From an uncultured Lachnoclostridium sp. (GTDB lineage Bacteria; Bacillota; Clostridia; Lachnospirales; Lachnospiraceae): 64,000 bases of DNA. A program made the translations under genes and the position numbers. The notes under the pieces are model-generated. The model was not told where the DNA came from. It did no database searches and was given only the letters and a program-made list of their open reading frames with translations. The stretch lies in NCBI GenBank assembly GCA_944381625.1, contig CALWLW010000004.1, forward strand, positions 62,001-126,000, given 5' to 3'. Positions 26,261-34,867 of the stretch are shown in pieces (positions within the stretch are counted from its first letter, which is position 1; the number at the start of each line of letters is the position of its first letter).

Positions 26261-27169
26261 ATGACAGAACCGATTCTGAAAACAGTGGAGGTGCGGAGCA
26301 TTTTGTCAAAATCCAATCTGCCCGTATGCGAATACTCCGTTAATCCCTACACAGGCTGTACTCACGGCTGCAAATATTGTTACGCATCTTTTATGAAACG
26401 TTTCACGGGCCACACGGAAGACTGGGGAACCTTCCTGGACGTAAAGATCTGGCCGGAAATCAAGAATCCCGGCAAATATGCGGGCAAAGAATTGTTTATC
26501 GGTTCCGTAACCGATCCTTATCTTCCCCAGGAGGAAACCTTTCAGCGTACCCGTTCCCTGCTCATGCAGCTGAAAGGAAGCGGAGCAAAACTCAGCATCG
26601 CCACAAAGAGCGATCTGATCCTTCGCGATCTGGATCTGATCAAAACATTTCCGGACGCCCGTGTTTCCTGGTCGATCAACACTCTGGACGAAACCTTCCG
26701 GCAGGATATGGACGCGGCAGTATCCATTGAGCGCCGTCTATCTGCCATGGAAGCCTTTCACCAGGCCGGCATCCGGACCACCTGTTTCATTTCGCCTATT
26801 TTCCCGGGCATTACGGATGTGGAGGCGATCATACAGCGGGCCAGGGAACATTGCAACCTGATCTGGCTGGAAAATCTCAACCTGCGGGGAAGCTACAAAC
26901 CGGCCATCATGAATTACATAAAAGAAAAATATCCCCGGTTATTCCCTCTGTATCAGGAAATTTACACAAAAGGGAACCGAAGCTACTGGGAGATGCTGGA
27001 CGCAAAGCTGAAGGCTTTTACCTCCGGCATCGGTCTCGACTACGCGGTCAACGACGACAGCATGAACCGGCCCTTTGACGCGCCGCCGGTGGTCGTGAAC
27101 TATTTTTACCATGAGCAGATAAAAAAATCCGCAGGGAAAGGAGGTGCGTGTCATGCCGGAACTGCCTGA
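26261..27169 (+). CDS. SPL-type radical SAM protein (SplB-like)
   Basis: A 302-residue radical SAM enzyme of the spore-photoproduct-lyase-related group (COG1533). The 4Fe-4S binding motif is CTHGCKYCYA near residue 35 (Cys-x3-Cys-x2-Cys). Downstream are the GSVTDPYLPQEE and WSINTLDETFRQDMD segments common to this group. Members include photoproduct lyases and uncharacterised relatives, and the shorter form here is typical of the latter, so the reaction is uncertain. It starts the operon with an AAAGGAG site and overlaps the downstream DNA glycosylase by 17 bases, which points to a DNA-related job. Confidence 0.85.
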   Translation: MTEPILKTVEVRSILSKSNLPVCEYSVNPYTGCTHGCKYCYASFMKRFTGHTEDWGTFLDVKIWPEIKNPGKYAGKELFIGSVTDPYLPQEETFQRTRSLLMQLKGSGAKLSIATKSDLILRDLDLIKTFPDARVSWSINTLDETFRQDMDAAVSIERRLSAMEAFHQAGIRTTCFISPIFPGITDVEAIIQRAREHCNLIWLENLNLRGSYKPAIMNYIKEKYPRLFPLYQEIYTKGNRSYWEMLDAKLKAFTSGIGLDYAVNDDSMNRPFDAPPVVVNYFYHEQIKKSAGKGGACHAGTA

Positions 27170-28601
27170 GGTGGAAGCTGTAAAACGGATCATCGGATCA
27201 CAGATACAGGGACATACCATTGAAAAAATCACCGTGAACCGGCCGGAAATCATCGCCTGTCCTTCCGCCGACACATTTTGCCGCAGGCTCACCGGACAGA
27301 CTTTCGGTTCCATGGAGCGGCGGGGGAAATTTTTGATCTTCCCGCTTGACGGCGGGGACCGTATCGTCCTCCATCTGCGGATGACCGGCTGTCTGCTGCT
27401 CACAGCCGCCGATACTCCACTGGAAGCGCATACCCATCTGATCTTCCATCTGTCGGACGGGAAGGAGCTTCGTTTTTCAGACACGCGCCGCTTCGGGCGC
27501 TTCTGGCTGTTTGAACACGGAGAAGCCGATACCTGCAGCGGGATTGCAGCATTGGGAATGGAGCCGTTCGATCCTGCTTTCTGCGGCCAGTATCTGAGCC
27601 AGAACCTGGGCAAACGGAAAAAGTCCATCAAAGAATGCCTGATGGACCAGCATGTAATTGCCGGAATCGGCAACATCTATTCCGACGAGATCCTGTTTGC
27701 CGCGCGGATCTTTCCTGCCCGTCCCGCCTGCGGCCTCACCGGGGAAGAATGGGAGCGCCTGTCGGCCGCCATCCCGGAACGTCTGTCCTATTTTATCGAA
27801 AAAAATGAGATGACGCCGGAAGAATACCTGCAAGGCAAGGGACAGGATTACCGCAATACGCCTTTTTTACAGGCCTACGGCCGGGAGGGGGCGCCCTGTC
27901 CCGTCTGCAAAGAACCGCTCCGCCGGATGGTCATCGGCGGCAGAAGCAGCACCTACTGCCCTGTCTGTCAGGCGGCCAACGCAGACGATCTGTACCGGCT
28001 TCTGCTGGCGTCCTACGGAAAACCCCGCTGGTGGTCCGACGATCCTTATACCGTCATGTTCCAGGCCGTACTAGTGCAGAACACCACCTGGAGTACGGTA
28101 GAAAAAGCATGCGCGGCCCTGGACGGCAGGTTGTCTCCGGCCCTCATCCAGGCTCTGCCGCCAGAAGAACTGGAAGAATGGATCCGCCCCTGCGGTTTCT
28201 GCAAAGCAAAAGCCCGCACCATCAAAGACCTTACCGCATGGTTCCTGAAATACCATTTCGATTCCCGCATGGTCCGGCAGATACCTGGCCGCGATCTTCG
28301 GAAAGAACTGCTTTCCATCCGGGGCGTCGGCAAAGAGACTGCGGACGTGATCCTGGTGTATGCGTTCCATAAACCCTCCTTTATCATCGACGCATATACG
28401 CGCCGTTTCCTTGCGCGGCTGGGTTATGACCTGCCCGACGATACCGCCGTCCGGCATTTCTTTGAATCCGCACTGCCAAGAGACGCGCAGATCTACGGCT
28501 GGTATCACTGGCTGATTCTGGATCACTGCATTACGGTCTGCAAGAAAACGCCCAAATGTGATGCCTGTCCATTAAAGCCATACTGCAGGCAACGCCTGTG
28601 A
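27153..28601 (+). CDS. Fused DNA glycosylase: formamidopyrimidine glycosylase (MutM) plus endonuclease III-related HhH domain
   Basis: A 482-residue fusion of two base-excision repair enzymes. Residues 1-275 are a complete Fpg: N-terminal PELPEVE (catalytic Pro and Glu), hairpin Lys59 in RRGKF, QHVIAGIGNIYSDEIL, and a zinc finger C249/C252/C269/C272. Residues 277-482 are an HhH-GPD domain like MagIII/endonuclease III-related proteins: WWSDDPYTVMFQAVLVQNTTW, helix-hairpin-helix GVGKETADVI (391-400), catalytic Asp413 in IIDAYTRR, and 4Fe-4S ligands C463/C469/C472/C478. Glu395 replaces the lyase Lys of endonuclease III, so this half is probably a monofunctional glycosylase. AAAGGAGGT sets the start. 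Confidence 0.9.
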   Translation: MPELPEVEAVKRIIGSQIQGHTIEKITVNRPEIIACPSADTFCRRLTGQTFGSMERRGKFLIFPLDGGDRIVLHLRMTGCLLLTAADTPLEAHTHLIFHLSDGKELRFSDTRRFGRFWLFEHGEADTCSGIAALGMEPFDPAFCGQYLSQNLGKRKKSIKECLMDQHVIAGIGNIYSDEILFAARIFPARPACGLTGEEWERLSAAIPERLSYFIEKNEMTPEEYLQGKGQDYRNTPFLQAYGREGAPCPVCKEPLRRMVIGGRSSTYCPVCQAANADDLYRLLLASYGKPRWWSDDPYTVMFQAVLVQNTTWSTVEKACAALDGRLSPALIQALPPEELEEWIRPCGFCKAKARTIKDLTAWFLKYHFDSRMVRQIPGRDLRKELLSIRGVGKETADVILVYAFHKPSFIIDAYTRRFLARLGYDLPDDTAVRHFFESALPRDAQIYGWYHWLILDHCITVCKKTPKCDACPLKPYCRQRL

Positions 28602-28602
28602 T

Positions 28603-28647
28603 AAAAAAGCCCCCTGCCCGGCAGACATTTTATCTGCCGGGCAGGGG
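28603..28647 (-). terminator. Strong terminator between convergent genes
   Basis: A perfect 15-bp GC-rich stem (28611-28625 with 28633-28647) and a 7-base loop. On the minus strand it is followed by six T residues (28603-28608), so it ends the minus-strand gene; it will also slow plus-strand transcripts from the glycosylase. Confidence 0.85.
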
Positions 28648-28653
28648 AAATCA

Positions 28654-29255
28654 CTATTTATGCCGATTTTTATTCAATAGTGCAATGAAATCCAGGACAA
28701 GAGCTTTTTCTCTTTTGTCCATACACTTTTCAATCAATCCATCCTCATCAGTTAACATATCCATTGTATGATATATTCCGAATTTCGCATTGAGACGCAA
28801 AACCGCTTTTATCAGCTTTGGATCCGCTTTTACCTCCCCAGCGGCAAGCATTTTTTCGATGCCTGACTTCTCCCTTTGTTCTGCCTCCCTGCTCTGGTAG
28901 ATAACTTCTCTCTGCTTTGTAGTCTTATCTTCCCTTACAATTTTTCTTATCTCATAACAGTATGTCAGATCACGAAAAAAAGCATCCTTGTCGCGGTCAT
29001 TCTGATACGTTGTCATAAAGGAATTGCAATGATAGAGATCTTTCCCTTTTTCTGATTTTATAAGCCCCAGGTGCAGAATTTTCTTTCCGTTTTCATGAAC
29101 AAGCAGATAATCGCTCTGAAATTCAGAGTCTATATTTTTCTCATACAAATACAGCTTTGAATAGGAGGAAAAATACATTTTTGCGTTTGGATATAATAAT
29201 CATATCTGCACAATACTTCTTTCGTAACTTGAAAAATTTCTAAAAGTGTCCGCAT
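28654..29255 (-). pseudogene. Frameshifted gene of unknown function (single-base loss in an A run)
   Basis: Starting at the ATG at 29255, with GGAAGG upstream, the frame reads MRTLLEIFQVTKEVLCRYDY and stops soon after. A second frame takes over from about 29178 and runs 174 codons to 28654, with coding-like content (SDYLLVHENGKKILHLGL, then a Lys/Glu-rich helical tail). The two join smoothly if the homopolymer at 29178-29182 had six bases instead of five, giving a protein of about 200 residues. No family is recognised. It may be a true inactivating slip, a phase-variable tract or a sequencing error. Confidence 0.7.
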
Positions 29256-29281
29256 CGTGCCATCCTTCCGTGAAAAGAAAT

Positions 29282-29305
29282 TGCCTGAGCGATTAGGCTC
29301 AGGCA
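29282..29305. other. 8-9-bp hairpin upstream of the frameshifted gene
   Basis: Arms GCCTGAGC and GCTCAGGC around a 6-base loop, T-rich on both sides, 27 bases before the start at 29255. It could be a terminator remnant. Confidence 0.5.
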
Positions 29306-29424
29306 TTACATTTCTTTTTGAATTGCAATTCTGGGAGCAGTCCTGTGATAATTCCACAGGCAGAGACGACCTTTGTATTTTTATTGTCCGCAAAGTCAGA
29401 ACGGGTAGCTCCTCACTATCGCCG

Positions 29425-29442
29425 CAAAAGCACTAAAGCTTT
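29425..29442 (-). terminator. Weak hairpin after carB
   Basis: Arms AAAAGC/GCTTTT with a 6-base loop, 18 bases past the carB stop. It is short and AT-rich, so a weak terminator at best. Confidence 0.35.
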
Positions 29443-29459
29443 TCATTGACTACAATCTA

Positions 29460-32400
29460 TCACACCCTTGCGGTGTTGTCAATCGCTTTTTCCTTAATCT
29501 CACTGTGAAGCTGCTGCAGGGATTTCACCTCGCCGTTGCCGTGCTGCTGCACGTAGTGAATGCCCTTGAACGTGGCTCTCGCGGCCGCGATGGTGGTCAT
29601 ATACGGAATCTTTGCCTTGATCGCCGCTTTCCGCAGATAGCTGTCGTCGTGGGCGCTTTCTTTTCCGGAAGGCGAGTTGATGATCAGGTCGATCTGCCCG
29701 TTGGTGATCATGTCCAGGATGTTGGGACGTCCCTCATACAGCTTGTTCACCCGCTCGGCCGGAATGCCGGCATCCTGAATCATCTGGCAGGTCACGCCCG
29801 TGGAAACGATGCGGAATCCACAGTCTGCGAAGCCCTGGGCAATCTCCACCACTTCCGCCTTGTCCCTGCGGTTCACGGAGATCAGCACCGTGCCGCCCAG
29901 CGGCAGTTTTGTCTGGGTTGCTTCCTGGGCTTTGAAAAATGCCTCTCCATAGTACGGCGACAGGCCCAGCACCTCTCCGGTGGAACGCATCTCCGGTCCC
30001 AGGACAGGATCTACCTCCGGGAACATGTTGAACGGGAACACCGCTTCCTTCACGCCATAGTAAGGGATATCCTGCTCTTTCAGCTCCGGCACCGGCGACG
30101 GCCTTCCGGTCAGTTCCGATGTGATAATGTCCACGGCCAGCGGCACCATGCGGATATTGCAGACCTTGGATACCAGAGGCACGGTACGGGACGCTCTTGG
30201 ATTGGCCTCCAGCACGTATACCTTTCCATTCTCAATGGCGTACTGCATGTTCATCAAGCCTTTTACATGCATCTCTTCCGCGATCTTTCTGGTGTACTCT
30301 TTGATCGTCTCCACATTCTCCGCAGTAATATGTACAGAAGGAATGATGCATGCGGAATCGCCGGAATGGATTCCCGCCAGTTCAATGTGCTCCATCACCG
30401 CCGGCACAAACGCGTGGGCGCCGTCGCTGATGGCATCCGCCTCGCATTCCAGGGCATGGTTCAGGAAACGGTCGATGAGGATGGGACGGTCCGGAGTCAC
30501 GCCCACTGCCGCCTTCATATATTCCGTCATGCTCGCGTCATCATAGACGACCTCCATGCCGCGTCCGCCCAGCACGTAGGAAGGACGCACCATCACCGGG
30601 TAGCCGATCCTGCCCGCGATGGCAAGCGCCTCGTCCACCGTCGTGGCCATGCCGGACTCCGGCATGGGAATCTCCAGCTTCTCCATCATCTCACGGAAAA
30701 GATCCCTGTCTTCCGCCAGGTCAATGACTGCGGGCGGCGTTCCCAGGATCTTGACGCCGTTCTTCTCCAGCTCCGAAGCCAGATTTAACGGGGTCTGTCC
30801 GCCGAACTGTGCGATCACGCCCACCGGTTTCTCCTTCTTGTAGATGCTCAGCACATCTTCCAGAGTCAACGGCTCAAAATACAGTTTATCGGACGTATCA
30901 TAATCGGTGGATACCGTCTCCGGGTTACAGTTCACGATGATGGTCTCAAATCCCAGCTTTTTCAGGGAAAGGGCTGCATGGACACAGCAGTAGTCGAACT
31001 CGATTCCCTGGCCGATCCGGTTGGGACCTCCGCCCAGGATCATGATCTTGGGTTTGTCTGTATGGATGGGGTTCTTGTCCTCTCCATTGTAAGTGGAATA
31101 ATAGTATGCGCTGTCAGGAGTGCCGCTCACATGGACACCTTCCCAGTTCTCCTCCACACCGATGGCGATCCGGCGTTCCCGCACCTGATCCTCCGGGATC
31201 TCCAGGATCCGGCTCAGGTATTTGTCGGAAAATCCGTCTTTCTTGGCGGCGGTCAGCATCTCGTCCGACGGAAGTCCGCCCTTGTACTGCATCAGGGCTT
31301 CCTCTTCCTCCACCAGCTCCTTCATCTGCTGGATAAACCACATCTTCACCTTGGTCAGGCGGTGGATCTCCTCCACCTCCGCTCCCTTGCGCAGTGCCTC
31401 ATACATGATGAAATGGCGGTCGCTGCAGGGCGTAATCAGCATACGCAGCAGTTCTTCCTTCGTCATGTCATGGTAATTCTTCGCGTAACCCAGGCCGTAG
31501 CGCCCCGTCTCCAGACTGCGGATCGCTTTCTGGAACGCTTCCTTATATGTCTTGCCGATGCTCATGACTTCGCCCACCGCGCGCATCTGAGTGCCCAGCT
31601 TGTCTTCCACACCCTTGAATTTTTCAAAGGCCCAGCGGGCGAATTTGATCACCACATAGTCTCCGTCCGGCACGTATTTATCCAGCGTGCCGTACTTGCC
31701 GCAGGGGATATCCTTCAGCGTCAGTCCTGCCGCCAGCATGGCCGATACCAACGCGATGGGGAATCCGGTGGCTTTGGACGCCAGCGCGGAAGAACGGGAG
31801 GTACGCGGGTTAATCTCGATCACCACGATCCTGTCGCTGACCGGATCATGGGCAAACTGCACGTTGGTTCCTCCGATCACCTGCACGGACTCTACGATCT
31901 TATATGCCTGCTCCTGCAGGCGCTTCTGGCATTCTTCTGATATGGTCAGCATGGGAGCGGAACAGAAGGAGTCCCCTGTATGTACGCCCATGGGATCAAT
32001 GTTCTCGATGAAGCAGACCGTGATCATATTATTGTCTGCGTCACGGACGATCTCCAGCTCCAGCTCTTCCCAGCCGAGAATGGATTCTTCCACAAGTACC
32101 TGTCCAACAAGGCTCGCCTGCAGGCCCCTGGCGCAGACCGTCTTTAACTCCTCCCGGTTGTATACCAGGCCGCCGCCTGCGCCGCCCATGGTGTAAGCCG
32201 GACGCAGCACCACCGGATATCCCAGTTCATCAGCGATAGCAAGCGCCTCGTCCACGCTGTACGCCACCTGGCTTCTGGCCATCTCAATACCCAGGGCGTT
32301 CATGGAATTTTTGAACTCGATCCGGTCCTCCCCGCGTTCGATGGCGTCCACCTGGACTCCGATCACCTGTACCTGATATTTTTCCAGCACGCCGGCCTTT

Positions 32401-32708
32401 GCCAGTTCCGCGCACAGGTTCAGGCCGGACTGTCCGCCCAGGTTGGGAAGAAGGGCGTCCGGGCGTTCCTTGGCGATGATCTGCTCCAGCCGCTCCACAT
32501 TCAGCGGCTCAATATAGGTCACATCCGCCGTCTCCGGATCCGTCATGATCGTGGCAGGGTTGGAATTAACCAGCACAATCTCGTATCCCAGTTTCCGCAG
32601 CGCCTTGCACGCCTGAGTGCCGGAATAGTCAAACTCACAGGCCTGTCCGATGATGATCGGGCCGGAACCTATGATCAGTACTTTGTGAATATCTGTTCTC
32701 TTAGGCAT
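29460..32708 (-). CDS. carB: Carbamoyl-phosphate synthase large subunit
   Basis: Makes carbamoyl phosphate from bicarbonate, glutamine-derived ammonia and two ATP, for arginine and pyrimidine synthesis. It is full length at 1082 residues with two homologous ATP-grasp halves. The first has GSGPIIIGQACEFDYSGTQA and RTSRSSALASKATGFPIA; the second has GGGPNRIGQGIEFDYCC and RASRTVPLVSKV. A C-terminal MGS-like regulatory domain covers about the last 140 residues (LISVNRRDKAEVVEIAQGF). The ATG at 32708 follows AGGAGGAG. No carA lies on either side, which is unusual for Clostridia. Confidence 0.98.
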   Translation of the reverse strand: MPKRTDIHKVLIIGSGPIIIGQACEFDYSGTQACKALRKLGYEIVLVNSNPATIMTDPETADVTYIEPLNVERLEQIIAKERPDALLPNLGGQSGLNLCAELAKAGVLEKYQVQVIGVQVDAIERGEDRIEFKNSMNALGIEMARSQVAYSVDEALAIADELGYPVVLRPAYTMGGAGGGLVYNREELKTVCARGLQASLVGQVLVEESILGWEELELEIVRDADNNMITVCFIENIDPMGVHTGDSFCSAPMLTISEECQKRLQEQAYKIVESVQVIGGTNVQFAHDPVSDRIVVIEINPRTSRSSALASKATGFPIALVSAMLAAGLTLKDIPCGKYGTLDKYVPDGDYVVIKFARWAFEKFKGVEDKLGTQMRAVGEVMSIGKTYKEAFQKAIRSLETGRYGLGYAKNYHDMTKEELLRMLITPCSDRHFIMYEALRKGAEVEEIHRLTKVKMWFIQQMKELVEEEEALMQYKGGLPSDEMLTAAKKDGFSDKYLSRILEIPEDQVRERRIAIGVEENWEGVHVSGTPDSAYYYSTYNGEDKNPIHTDKPKIMILGGGPNRIGQGIEFDYCCVHAALSLKKLGFETIIVNCNPETVSTDYDTSDKLYFEPLTLEDVLSIYKKEKPVGVIAQFGGQTPLNLASELEKNGVKILGTPPAVIDLAEDRDLFREMMEKLEIPMPESGMATTVDEALAIAGRIGYPVMVRPSYVLGGRGMEVVYDDASMTEYMKAAVGVTPDRPILIDRFLNHALECEADAISDGAHAFVPAVMEHIELAGIHSGDSACIIPSVHITAENVETIKEYTRKIAEEMHVKGLMNMQYAIENGKVYVLEANPRASRTVPLVSKVCNIRMVPLAVDIITSELTGRPSPVPELKEQDIPYYGVKEAVFPFNMFPEVDPVLGPEMRSTGEVLGLSPYYGEAFFKAQEATQTKLPLGGTVLISVNRRDKAEVVEIAQGFADCGFRIVSTGVTCQMIQDAGIPAERVNKLYEGRPNILDMITNGQIDLIINSPSGKESAHDDSYLRKAAIKAKIPYMTTIAAARATFKGIHYVQQHGNGEVKSLQQLHSEIKEKAIDNTARV

Positions 32709-32878
32709 AGTCTCCTCCTGATATGGTATTTATCACTCTGGTATTATTATAATGGAGAATGTCAAAAAGGAAAAGAAATTTTTCCGCTATTGTGATAAAA
32801 TCAGGAAAAAGATGAAAGGCATGATCTACTCCCATGAAAAGGGATGTTTTTTAGCCCATTAATCCCGTGCCCTTTATG

Positions 32879-32926
32879 TTGACAATCCTCAGTAAGAGTG
32901 CTATAAATATCTCATAGCGTGAGATA
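32879..32926 (+). promoter_or_regulatory. marR promoter with adjacent 19-bp inverted repeat operator
   Basis: TTGACA (32879-32884), a 17-base spacer and TATAAA (32902-32907) are followed at once by TATCTCA-TAGCG-TGAGATA (32908-32926), a perfect 7-bp inverted repeat over the expected transcription start. This layout suits MarR autorepression. Confidence 0.8.
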
Positions 32927-32939
32927 AAGCAGGTGCAGT

Positions 32940-33395
32940 ATGGACTATCAGGAAAAAGCAAGAGATTTTCTCTACTATATGAAAAAATTGAACCAGATGC
33001 CCATGATCAGGGATCTGAGCGGTCTGTCCACCGGCGAGCAGGCGGTACTCCACTATCTGAGTCTTCAGGACTCTTCCGTCTGCGCCGGAGAACTGACGGC
33101 AGCCTTTGCCGTCCGCAGCTCCCGGACTGCCGCAATCCTGAATGCGCTGGAGAAAAAAGGCTATGCCATACGCAGCGCAGATCCTGCGGACAGACGGCGC
33201 GTGCTGGTTTCCATCACGGCAGACGGACGGGCCGCCGTAGACGCAAAAAGCATGGAAGGCATCGAGCATACGGCCGCATTTCTGGAGATGCTGGGGCCGG
33301 ACGACGCGGACGAATTCATCCGTATTGTCCGTGACGCAGTCATCCGAAGTCAGAAAAAGGAGAGTGAATCATATGACAAAATCATTGGCAATTGA
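32940..33395 (+). CDS. MarR-family transcriptional regulator
   Basis: A 151-residue winged-helix regulator. The recognition region is LSTGEQAVLHYLSLQDSSVCAGELTAAF, AVRSSRTAAILNALEKKGYAIRSADPADRRRVLVSITADG, including the Asp-x-Arg wing typical of MarR. The ATG at 32940 has AGCAGGTG upstream. It overlaps the next gene by 23 bases, so the pair is one operon, probably autorepressed through the inverted repeat just upstream. The ligand is unknown. Confidence 0.92.
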   Translation: MDYQEKARDFLYYMKKLNQMPMIRDLSGLSTGEQAVLHYLSLQDSSVCAGELTAAFAVRSSRTAAILNALEKKGYAIRSADPADRRRVLVSITADGRAAVDAKSMEGIEHTAAFLEMLGPDDADEFIRIVRDAVIRSQKKESESYDKIIGN

Positions 33396-33972
33396 AAGAG
33401 AATTTGGAAGCGGAGGGCGCGAGATCGGCAAGATGGTGGCCGAGATGGCAAACATCCCCTACTACGACGGAAACCTTATGGTCAAGGTAGCCAAGGAAAA
33501 AGGGATTTCCCTGGATCTGCTGAATGAGTACGATGAGAAAAATACCGGCAGCTTCCTGTACAACATCGCCCTTTTTGCCAGCTATAATCAGGGAGCCAAC
33601 CAGTCCAAGATCTACGAACTGTATTATGAGGTACAAAAAGCCATCAAGGATCTGGCAAAAACCGGTCCCGCCGTGTTTGTGGGACGCTGCTCCACCGAGA
33701 TTCTGAAAGACAGCGGCCGCTCGGTCAGCGTATACATATATTCCTCCGATCCGGCAGCCAAACTGAAGCGGGCCATGCAGACAGAAGGTATAACGGAAGC
33801 AGAAGCAAAGAAACTGATGGAACGCAAAGACCGCCAGCGCAGCGACTATTTCAAATACTGGACGGAAAAGAACTGGAAAGACCGCAGCAACTATGACATG
33901 GAACTGAACACCTCCACCCTGTCGTCCGAAGAATGCGCGCGCATCCTTCTGCGGGCCATGGGCGTGGACTGA
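33373..33972 (+). CDS. Cytidylate kinase-like family protein
   Basis: A 199-residue P-loop protein of the cytidylate-kinase-like family common in Clostridia. The nucleotide loop is REFGSGGREIG near residue 10, followed by YYDGNLMVKVAKEKG, GPAVFVGRCSTEIL and a LID-type ERKDRQRSDYFKYWTE. It is distinct from the housekeeping Cmk, and its substrate is not established. The ATG at 33373 has AAAAGGAG nine bases upstream, inside the marR coding region, so its dose is tied to the MarR regulator. Confidence 0.88.
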   Translation: MTKSLAIEREFGSGGREIGKMVAEMANIPYYDGNLMVKVAKEKGISLDLLNEYDEKNTGSFLYNIALFASYNQGANQSKIYELYYEVQKAIKDLAKTGPAVFVGRCSTEILKDSGRSVSVYIYSSDPAAKLKRAMQTEGITEAEAKKLMERKDRQRSDYFKYWTEKNWKDRSNYDMELNTSTLSSEECARILLRAMGVD

Positions 33973-33990
33973 ACATAAGAAGAAAGCTAT

Positions 33991-34013
33991 CCGGCAGATT
34001 ATTGAACTGCCGG
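33991..34013 (+). terminator. Hairpin after the cytidylate kinase-like gene
   Basis: Arms CCGGCAG/CTGCCGG with a 9-base loop, 19 bases past the stop. No T run directly follows, so termination would be inefficient. Confidence 0.35.
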
Positions 34014-34039
34014 AGCCATCTGTTTCATCTCCGGGTTAT

Positions 34040-34055
34040 CTTACATGATTGTAAG
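34040..34055. promoter_or_regulatory. Palindrome CTTACA-TGAT-TGTAAG upstream of the response regulator
   Basis: A perfect 6-bp inverted repeat with a 4-base centre. It fits the TNACA-N4-TGTAA pattern known for BceR-type response regulators and matches a second copy at 36066-36081 before the ABC transporter genes. It lies just upstream of the promoter at 34057-34084, an activator position. Confidence 0.7.
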
Positions 34056-34056
34056 C

Positions 34057-34084
34057 TTTCAAAAAGAAACGGACATGCTATAAT
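34057..34084 (+). promoter_or_regulatory. Extended -10 promoter for the two-component operon
   Basis: TTTCAA (34057-34062), a 16-base spacer and TGCTATAAT, with hexamer 34079-34084. The weak -35 beside a regulator palindrome suits activation. A perfect 10-bp hairpin (34096-34120) would begin about five bases into the transcript. Confidence 0.6.
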
Positions 34085-34147
34085 AAACTGGTAAAGGGGA
34101 ATCCCCCTCCGGGATTCCCCGACGCCCATACAGCAAGGAGGTTTCGC

Positions 34148-34867
34148 ATGAACCGTATTCTTCTTTTGGAAGACGACCCAGGTCTTACTGAGGGCCTCTC
34201 CTACGCGCTTTCAAAAAACGGGTTTTCACCTGATATTGCCGGAAGCACGGGAGAAGCCCGTTCTCTTTTATTTCCCGTCCACTCTTACGATCTGTTGCTG
34301 CTGGATGTCACTCTGCCCGACGGCACCGGCTTTGACCTTTGCGCCGAACTGCGCAGGAAGAATGACCAGACGCCGATCATATTTCTGACTGCCGCCGATG
34401 AAGAAACCAGCGTCATACGGGGACTGGACTGCGGCGGAGACGATTACATCACCAAACCGTTTAAATTAGGGGAACTGTGTTCCCGTATCCGCGCCCTGCT
34501 GCGCAGAAGTTCACTGTCAAAAATACCGGAAGACAATCCCCGCATGTATCTGGGCTCCGGTCCCGTCCAGGTGGACTGTGCCTCAGGAAAAGCATATATA
34601 AACGGGGAGACACTGGAACTGACCGGGATGGAATACCGGCTGCTCTGCCTGTTTCTGCGTCATCCGTCCCAGATCCTGTCCCGAGAACAGATCCTGGACA
34701 CACTGTGGGACGGCCGCGGAAATTTTGTGGACGATAACACCCTCTCTGTATATATCCGACGTCTGCGTGAAAAAATCGAACAAACCCCTTCCCGCCCGCA
34801 GCATCTGCTCACCATCCGGGGAATGGGATATCGCTGGGAGGAACATGCCCATGAATCTTCTGTCTGA
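34148..34867 (+). CDS. OmpR-family response regulator
   Basis: A 239-residue DNA-binding regulator. The receiver domain has Asp9/Asp10, the phosphorylation site Asp53 (LLLLDVTLPDGTGFDL) and the conserved Lys in ITKPFKLGEL. The C-terminal winged helix covers about residues 130-230 (ELTGMEYRLLCLFLRHPSQILSREQILDTLW, DNTLSVYIRRLREKIE). AAGGAGG lies upstream of the start. The kinase follows with a 17-base overlap. Its likely sites are the two TTACA-N4-TGTAA palindromes, one before itself and one before the ABC transporter. Confidence 0.95.
   Translation: MNRILLLEDDPGLTEGLSYALSKNGFSPDIAGSTGEARSLLFPVHSYDLLLLDVTLPDGTGFDLCAELRRKNDQTPIIFLTAADEETSVIRGLDCGGDDYITKPFKLGELCSRIRALLRRSSLSKIPEDNPRMYLGSGPVQVDCASGKAYINGETLELTGMEYRLLCLFLRHPSQILSREQILDTLWDGRGNFVDDNTLSVYIRRLREKIEQTPSRPQHLLTIRGMGYRWEEHAHESSV

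Noticed and set aside
29505..31940. Long plus-strand frames opposite carB
   Set aside because: Shadow frames of a GC-biased coding region. carB itself is unambiguous over its full length.
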